Source: Blastomyces gilchristii SLH14081 (lineage: Eukaryota > Ascomycota > Eurotiomycetes > Onygenales > Ajellomycetaceae). From it: a stretch of DNA of 64,000 bases. Positions within the stretch are counted from its first letter, which is position 1, and every line of letters starts with the position of its first letter. The stretch covers positions 1-64,000 of the forward strand of contig NW_003101665.1 in the NCBI RefSeq assembly GCF_000003855.2. Reading direction: 5' to 3'. Position numbers and translations under genes: made by a program. Shown here one piece after another: positions 56,836 through 64,000 of this stretch. Under the pieces are notes generated by a model that worked only from the letters and a program-made list of their open reading frames with translations, had not been told where the DNA came from and made no database searches.

Positions 56836-59349
56836 ATGATCAAGAGAGATCAAAGAAAACATGCAAGTCAGCTACAACAGTGACTTCAAAAGTCATCATT
56901 AAAGCAAATACTTTCAATGAATATTGTAGATATATCACAACTTATTATGAGCTATATCAGACCAGATAGTATTGATAAGCAACAGAATGTTATTCAGTAT
57001 TATCTTCAATGAATACTTCAAGACCTGTGTTCAGATTCTGAGTGTACTCTTCAGCTATACATAGAATAAGTCTGTATACTTCAGCATATGATATATAAAT
57101 ATAGTAACACTTTATTCATTATCAGAACTGACTATGAAAAGAGTCTTATTCTTCAATTCTATACAATTCTGACAGAAAAGATAATCATTCAACTGATTTC
57201 TCTAAACAAGCTTGATAATCAGCAAATAAGAGATATAGCACAGTTTCTCAGTACTAATTCTTGTCTGATCAGTGCTGATAATCTTCAGGAATAAGAAGAC
57301 TTACTCAAACACATTCAACAGAGTGAGTATACACATATACTGCTCAGTTCAGAGCAAGCTCTTTATAAGTGATTTCAGCATATTCTTTAAGACTCTACTT
57401 TACAAGAAAAGATTGAGCTTGTAGCTATCAATGAGTGTCATCTTATCACATAGTGAAGTCAATTCTGTAGTCAGTTTGTCAGGCTGAGACATCTGAGATT
57501 GCTTCTTTATAAGAATATTGTCTGATTTGACTGTTCTGCAATTCTCAGCAGTAAAGCTGAGAATATCATTCTTCAAGAGACTGGATTTCATTCTATTGAT
57601 ATAAACTCATAGCAGACTCAGGTTATTCAAACTTTCATTAACTATTCTGATATCTTTATCAGTGTACATCTGATTCTATGTGATAAACTTGTATTCTATG
57701 ATATGTTATATTTTTTATTGAATAAGGCCATTGATATAGATGAAAAGATCATATCTTAACATATTTTAAAGATTATCATCTTTATTGACAGTCATGTCAA
57801 GGTTCAACAAGCAGTGTAATATTTTTAATTAATACTTCTTCAGATCTGTTAGAATAACAGACAGAATGTTAATAATACTAACATCTCTTTCATCAATGAT
57901 ATCATTCAGTATTTCATATCTTGAGTGTCTGAAGTGAATCAGAATATTTGCTTTGAGAAGTTCATGAAATCAATATTGAAAATATGAATCATGATGACAA
58001 CAATCTCACTAAGTATGAGTATAAATATTCCAGATGTTGAGTGTACTGTTGTATGGGAATTTTCTATTAAGAGAGATGATATTGCAGATATTTAGCAACA
58101 ATGTGAGCAAGAGAGTCGTGGATCAGGTCAAAAAAGCCATGTCTTGATTCTTCTTCTCTACTGAGCATTTGACTCTGAAGATTATGAAAAGAAAGCTGTT
58201 CAATCTTCTTAACTATCAGTGAAACAAAGATCTCAGCAAAGAACTCAATATCAGGTCAGTCAGCTATCACAGTTCATGAACTTGAAGAATATATCTGATG
58301 CTGAAAGTATTGCATCAAATATGACAAGTCAGAGTCAAAGTCAATGTAGAATAATCACTGTGAAGACATGAATAGAGAATGAAATGCAAAGATAAGTCAA
58401 TCTCTTCACTGACTGAAAGAGAATTATCAATGACTCATGTCACTGAAAAGCTCTTCTGACCTATCTTGAGAAGAATCAACTCTTATTTGACATGAATAGA
58501 ATGAATACTCCTGTGAAGAAATGCTGCAGTAGATGCAATTCAAGTCATATATCTGTATTTAAACAGCTATTCACTACAAACACTATCAAGGCATCTTGAG
58601 ATAATAGTCACAGTGTCATTCTACTGTCAGAACTTAAGAACTGATGTATCAAACATGCAGAGAAATAGTATCATCATAATCAAGGCTTTTCAGTGCCAGC
58701 TTCATGATTTATATCTACTCAATATCAGTGGCAGATAGCTGCTCTTTTTCATCAGAAGACATCTACCTTTGAATTCAATTGAAATGAATTATATGATGCT
58801 GTCAATCTTCTTCAGACTTGAAGCTATTAAGATGAATTTGAAGATCAACTTCACAGCTTTCTGTCAAGTCAAATTACAGCTGTAAATAAAGTGTATAAAG
58901 CTATTCTCATAGAAAGATATCAATGTCAGATAATCAGAAACAGGAAGAGAGCAGCAGAGATAGCAGTATCTACTGAAATGTCAAGTAGTGATTCAATCAG
59001 TGAAATGACAGCAGCTCAGCAGCTCACAGCTGCATAGCATATGAAAGACAATAATCTGGCCTGAATAGCTGCTCAATACACAGTAAAAAGAGCACAGTAA
59101 CTTAATGAGATTTTCACTGAGATCTCTACAGCTCTTTCAGCTGCTGTTGCTGCTGCTGAAGCCTCTGCTGCTCTAGTCATATCTATTATCAGTGCTTTCA
59201 CTACTTCACAGTTCACTTCTTCTTCAAGTTCTCAAGTTCATTCTTCTTCAAGTTCATGAGTTCACATATCTACAACTGCTCAAGTTCATACTTCATTCAA
59301 GCAGCAAAGTAACAACAATAGTATTAATATTCAAATCCCTTACAAATAA
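56836..59349 (+). pseudogene. RecQ-like DNA helicase, RIP-inactivated, frame preserved
   Basis: One plus-strand frame can be followed for about 838 codons without an indel, but carries more than twenty stops, nearly all explained by C-to-T/G-to-A. Helicase motifs appear in order: motif I as RTDYEKS (57124-57144; GxGKS with both Gly mutated), motif II as INECHL (57427-57444; DECH with Asp to Asn), motif III as CSAIL (57532-57546; SAT), motif V as TTISLSMSINIPD (57997-58035) and motif VI as QQCEQESRG (58096-58122). A Cys cluster KCCSRCN (58519-58539) suits the RecQ zinc region. A Gln/Ala/Ser-rich tail follows. Fungal RecQ genes of this sort are often subtelomeric (telomere-linked helicases) or multicopy. 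No telomere repeats are seen here, so the location is not proven. Start and end are approximate. Confidence 0.85.
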
Positions 59350-59504
59350 ACATCATTTGATGAATGAAATGCAAACATAAATATTGTATTCACAAAGATA
59401 TCTTGTTTTAATCATGTTTGAACTCCTTCTTACAGAGGAAGAGACAACTTCTCTATAGAAAATGACACTATCAAGTAGTTAGACATCTTCTATAATAAAT
59501 CTTC

Positions 59505-59550
59505 TGTAAACTTCTTACAATTTCTAACAACTTCTGCTAACTTCTGAATC
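59505..59550. repeat. AACTTCTG-type repeats (3' side of helicase relic)
   Basis: AACTTCTTAC, AACTTCTGCT and AACTTCTGAA at 59509, 59529 and 59539, the same motif as the 5' cluster. Confidence 0.7.
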
Positions 59551-59699
59551 AATTATGAATTGTAGAGTTATAGAAGTGAATAGAAATATACTTATCTAGA
59601 CATTATTAACTTACTTATATGTTGTTTACTCATATTGTAAGTATAAATATGAGCTTCTTACTTCATTTTCTTTATCTTTCTTTCAATCAGCAACAACCT

Positions 59700-60446
59700 A
59701 CTTACTTATCAATGTGAAAATCCCCCTGTCACATCACCTGTCACTGCTTCTGCTGCTGTCTCTGCTGCTTCATTCACTCATCTGTTCTTCAATACAATGA
59801 AAGTAAGTTAAATCTTAATCATAGATGATGTATAAATCAATCTCTAACTAAACAGTTTAGTTAAACAATAATATCTACTCACAAGCTCAAGTTCACTGTT
59901 CTCAAAGCTCATTATGACACTCACTATACAATAAAGTCTGAGAAGATCTGCACATACTACCTTTATATAGCTGAATTTGAGTCATTGTATAAATGTATTG
60001 TTTCTGGTGTTAGAAAGATATGTGATAATTATCATTTTCATAATTTAATATGCTGTGCTGTATGTTCACTATATTTCTAGAGAAAGCTTAGATATTAACA
60101 GATATTATTATAGATTCTCAGAGAGTCTTATATCATTGTGAAATATTATATTAGAAGATTGCAGGAGATGATGTATTACAAGCAAGAAGATGATGATAAT
60201 TATTATCATATTATGAAGAAGTTGTGAAGTATACTAATAATAAAGAACTGATTGATCAGGTTCTATCATAATTATACACTGGAACTATTTATTGAAGAAG
60301 ATTCTCAGGTTGTTATCAATGTGAATCACAATGTTAACTTGCATAATACAAGCTGTTTTTTCAATGAGAAGTTGTCAATGAGTTTTTCTTTATACCTGAT
60401 GAATTCTGTTGACTGTAAGATTGATGAAGAGATTATTGAGAAGTAG
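59700..60446 (+). pseudogene. Degraded coding sequence of unknown function
   Basis: A relatively GC-retaining piece (59725-59780: CCCCCTGTCACATCACCTGTC) reads as an Ala/Ser-rich peptide followed by a consensus-like donor GTAAGT at 59810. Further open pieces follow, ending with a 64-codon stretch (60252-60446) with a normal amino-acid mix. No domain recognised. It follows the helicase relic in the same orientation and may belong to the same locus or element. Confidence 0.3.
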
Positions 60447-60459
60447 CTTTGTATTCTGT

Positions 60460-60570
60460 TACTGTTACTGTTTTTACTTTTACTTTTGCTTTTATTTTTA
60501 TTTTTATTTTTATTTTTTTTTCTCTTAATATCTTCTTTCTTTTCCTTTTTCTTTTTTTCTTTATTTTAAA
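60460..60570 (+). repeat. T-rich tract
   Basis: About 110 bases mostly T with interspersed C, A and G (repeating TTTTA/TTTTC). No function assigned. Confidence 0.8.
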
Positions 60571-60607
60571 TGATCAATGAGATACTATTCTTTCAATTCT
60601 GCTGTGT

Positions 60608-61000
60608 GATTATCAAAGATTTTCTTTTAAGCTTAATAAGCTGCAAACTGCATCAATGATCAAATTTGCTATTATACATCTGATTGAATGTTGCAAAGCA
60701 GTTGAAGAGTCAAAACTCAATCTTACTCACACAACTGACAAAGTTCTCAATGACTATAATTTAAAGATTTCTGAGTCTATGATAATTATGAAAGCTCAGC
60801 TTCTTTCTAACCTGAAACTATCTTTTAAAGATAATTAATATGTGAACTCAGATACTGCAGAATAATGAGATTGTTTTCTCACTTAAATCTTAGTATCTTA
60901 AAGATATAAACTTCACTTTAAAAAGTGAATATAGCTCATATAACTGACTCAACAACTGTCAAAGATTTTCTTCTAAGCTTAATGAGCTTCAAATAGCATC
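60608..61000. repeat. Imperfect direct repeat (about 40 bp, two copies)
   Basis: TCAAAGATTTTCTT(T/C)TAAGCTTAAT(A/G)AGCT at about 60612-60645 recurs at about 60959-60990. The first copy lies just before a 60-codon open stretch (60656-60838) that has no recognisable domain. Confidence 0.6.
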
Positions 61001-61272
61001 TTGCTCTAGCAGTTCACACACTCAAGACCACAGTCTGAAAGCAGTTCAAGTGTAACTGCATTAAATGAGAAAAGAAGTATAGTATTCACAGATGACACAG
61101 AATCAATCAAAAAAGCATTATTAAATTTCATAATTATCATGTTCTCTGTCTCTTGTGAACTTCTGAATCAATGAGATTGAGAAAAACAGCACATAGCTTA
61201 AAGAGTATGTAAAGCTTTTCATTGCTAGTGAAGAATGAGAATAAGGAAATACTAATTATTGTGCAGTCATGA

Positions 61273-61460
61273 GATAATAAGATCTTTGAGGGAATTGATG
61301 CTGTAAGATGATGAGATCTTTGAGGGAATTGATGCTGTAAGATAATGAGATCTTCAAGAGAATTGATGCTGTAAGATGATGAGATCTTCAAGAAAATTAA
61401 TGCTGTAAGATGATGAGATCTTCAAGGGAATTGATGCTGTAAGATGATGAGATCTTTGAT
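61273..61460. repeat. 34-bp minisatellite, 5.5 units
   Basis: Unit GATGATGAGATCTT(TGAG/CAAG)GGAATTGATGCTGTAA, starting at 61273, 61307, 61341, 61375 and 61409, with a partial sixth from 61443. Differences between units are almost all C/T or G/A. The long open frames on the minus strand here are produced by the repeat. Confidence 0.92.
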
Positions 61461-64000
61461 CTTTTTTTAACTTCACTGATCTTTTGTAAATATCTGTGAA
61501 TTTCTTTGAAGTTGTGTGAACTTCTGAGCCTATCAAATTAGTTAATAAGTAAGAAGATAAATTCACTATATTAAAGAAGAAATGAATAACACTATACTGA
61601 CATTTTTGAATCTTTTTTTTCTTTTTTTCTCTTCTTCTCTTCTTCTCTTCTTCTTTTCTTCTTCTTCATGATTCAAAAAAATCAATATGATATCTCTCTT
61701 CTCTGCAACATTGATACAAATGCACTCACTCTGCTTTCTCATCAGTGAAAAGAACATACTTACTGCTGCTGCAGCTATTCTGTGTGAATAACTCTGCTCT
61801 GATAAAGTGTATCACTCACTGTACATGTCTATTCAGTATAAAAAGTATAATGAGAATGAAATGAAATACTAACTCTGACAATTAGCTCTCTCCCCTGCAC
61901 CTGTGCCTGTGCCTGCCCTCACTTCTCTATTCTTGCCCTCACTCTCACCCTCACCTGTGAGAATGAGAGTGAGAAAGTGTCTGAGACTTCTCTCTCTTCT
62001 TTGAAGAACAGAGACAATGAGCTGGACTTGTTCAGATAGACATGAAAAGCTCTCTCTAAATAAGCACAATATGATAAGAAAATAAGAAGTTAATATTATT
62101 ACATAGCAGCTCTTGCTCTCACTTCTCTCTCTCTTTCTCAGACTTCTTCTCTTCTCTGTTCTTTGCAGAGAAAGAAGTTTCATCAGAATCAATCAAGTAA
62201 GCAATATGAATATGAATGAGATATATGTGATAGAGAAAGAATCAATCACTGACATGTCATATTAGCTTTCTCTCTCTCTCTTCAGAGTTATTATGACTCT
62301 CTTCACTCTCTGCACTGATGAGCTCATCTTTCTCACTCTTTCAGCTATTCTCTATGTTGAGCACTCTCTCTCCCCTGCTGCTGCTGCCACTGCTAACAAT
62401 ACTATATAACACTCCTCTTCCTCTCAACACTCTGTCTGCCAGCTATGTCTGTTGGAAGCAGACACAGCTGACAAGTCAGTCAAGACAGGATTGAAATTGA
62501 ATAATGAGTAAGAGCTCATCATTCTATCAGTTCCAGGAATCAGGAAAATGATGATTAGTCTTTCACAAGAAGTTCCAGTGCTTCTCTCTGCAGAAACAGA
62601 GAATGTGAGGCCATATTAATTAGATAATGAAGACAGAGCTGAGTGAGCAGCTGCTGAGAGAGAACAGATGTGCTATCTATCAAGAGAATAATGAGAAATG
62701 TTGAGTGTACTCTGAGAAGAAGAGAGTTCAGATAGTCAAGTTCAGAGATTCTTATTCTCACTGTCAGATTGTTGCATGTAAGAATGAGTATAGCATCTTT
62801 AAATACAAGCTCAAGAATCTCAGTGCATTCTCACTGACATGGTCACATCAGTTGCTGTTAAAGAGATCATCTTCTTCTTCACTGAGAAGCAGTACTCTGA
62901 TGATTTAGATTCTTATTTTATTTATACTGCTCTGCTTCATGAAGAAGATTTCAAGTAGAACTCTAATAAACAAGTAATTCATACAGATGAATATATTGAA
63001 GATTCTATACAGACATTCTTTATAAGTATCAGTTATAAATATAAATTAGTTAATATTGAAAAATGATATCTTAAAAATAAAATTTGTCAGATGTTAATCA
63101 TATTTATTTTAAATCTTGATATTTGATTAACTCACAAGTTGACAGAATAATATAGAAGTTCTATTATTAATATATTTATCAGTGAAAATGTAACATTGTA
63201 TATCAAAGAAAGATAAAGTAAGTAAAGCTTCAGTATATTCATCAATTTTAGTTATTTTTCTTCAGAATTGTTTTCAAAGTATCAGATAGATTATTTACAG
63301 TAGATAAAAATAGTATATTTTCAATAAAAATAGAATCTTACTCTATATTATCATTGAATTTCTCAGAATAAGACTTAACTTCAGCATTAATAATTATATC
63401 ATTTAAATTCAAGTTCATTGCAATCAACTGCTGCTGAATTCATACTTGATTAAAGTGCTCAATCTTCTTCTTCAGATCTTTCACTTCAATTAAAAGTATA
63501 TTCAAGAAGTCAAACATATATTTCTTTAACAGTAAAAGTAAATCTTAAGATGAGATATAATCATTCTTCAACAGACTTCTAGCAGTAGAGAATATCTCAA
63601 GCTTAGTAACAGTACTTGTATATTCCTCAGTAAGTGAACACTCAAAGATAGACTCTAAAATTTATCATAGCTGATGAACTCATGTATTTGACAGACAGAC
63701 TTGATTAAATATAAGATAGATATTCTTTATTGAATTTTTATAGCATTTCATCTTCAGCTTATAGCTATCATTGAGATGTTTCATACCTAGATCAATTGCT
63801 TTAAAGAAGCTGAATTTTTCAGATCAGTTGATAAGACCTGTGATCATAATCACTCAATACAGAGAAGGAGTTTTAACAGATTAAAGTATTTAAAAATAAT
63901 GAAGCATCTCAGTGACATAATTATATTAATCAGTATCAAGAAAGAAGATAATCAGAGATGAAATGAAGTACTTAAGAAGTTCAATATCATCATGCTTAAC
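61461..64000. other. AT-rich degraded DNA, unrecognised, with CT/GA-rich islands
   Basis: Short open stretches (61869-62192 minus, 62555-62761 minus, 62705-62908 plus) have no recognisable domain. The segment 61888-61965 is a C-rich simple sequence (CCTGTGCCTGTGCCTGCCCTCAC type) that has escaped RIP-like decay. AACTTCTGA-type motifs recur at 61148 and near 61516. Confidence 0.4.

Noticed and set aside
56836..64000. Chromosome end (telomere) at the right side
   Set aside because: The RecQ-like relic hints at subtelomeric origin, but no TTAGGG-type repeats occur in the window.

Overview
The window is nuclear DNA of a filamentous ascomycete. Evidence: short spliced introns (about 48-170 bp, GT...AG), an alpha-aminoadipate-pathway lysine gene (LYS9 type), fungal glycerol-3-phosphate acyltransferase and cis-prenyltransferase families, and large AT-rich blocks made of transposons degraded by C-to-T / G-to-A changes (repeat-induced point mutation, RIP). 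An Onygenales/Eurotiales-like genome with AT-rich 'isochores' fits, but the species cannot be named from this sequence alone.

Layout. 1-26154 is an AT-rich transposon block. An outer Ty3/Gypsy-type LTR element (2407-17893, 167-bp LTRs) is split by a second Gypsy chromovirus (8454-15698, 257-bp LTRs, perfect 5-bp target duplication GTAAG). Next come a truncated third Gypsy copy (about 20521-22784), the 3' end of a Tad1-like LINE (to about 24290), a 504-bp MITE with a 10-bp target duplication that itself contains a 375-bp tRNA-derived SINE, and AT tandem repeats. 26155-26696 is a short stretch of normal GC. 26697-34925 is a Fot1/pogo-type DNA transposon (83-bp TIRs) that was invaded by a Gypsy element (26882-33156), which in turn was invaded by another 504-bp MITE. 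Removing the nest rejoins 26155-26696 to the gene island.

34926-51484 is the gene island. In order it holds an inactivated MDR/quinone-oxidoreductase-like pseudogene (+), a secreted-type GMC oxidoreductase (-), saccharopine dehydrogenase LYS9 (-), a relic resembling the N-terminus of an Aim9-type phosphotransferase (-), a dehydrodolichyl diphosphate synthase (RER2/SRT1 type, -) and a glycerol-3-phosphate acyltransferase (SCT1/GPT2 type, -). The intact genes are independent: lysine biosynthesis, dolichol synthesis for glycosylation, glycerolipid entry and a flavin oxidase. I see no pathway cluster.

51485-64000 returns to AT-rich DNA. A second SINE copy sits near the border, followed by Gypsy integrase remnants and a heavily RIP-mutated RecQ-like helicase (about 56836-59349) whose frame survives without indels although its catalytic motifs are mutated. 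Beyond it are unrecognised degraded sequence and a 34-bp minisatellite. The most notable content is the datable transposon nesting, the tRNA-derived SINE with its probable LINE partner, and the helicase relic.
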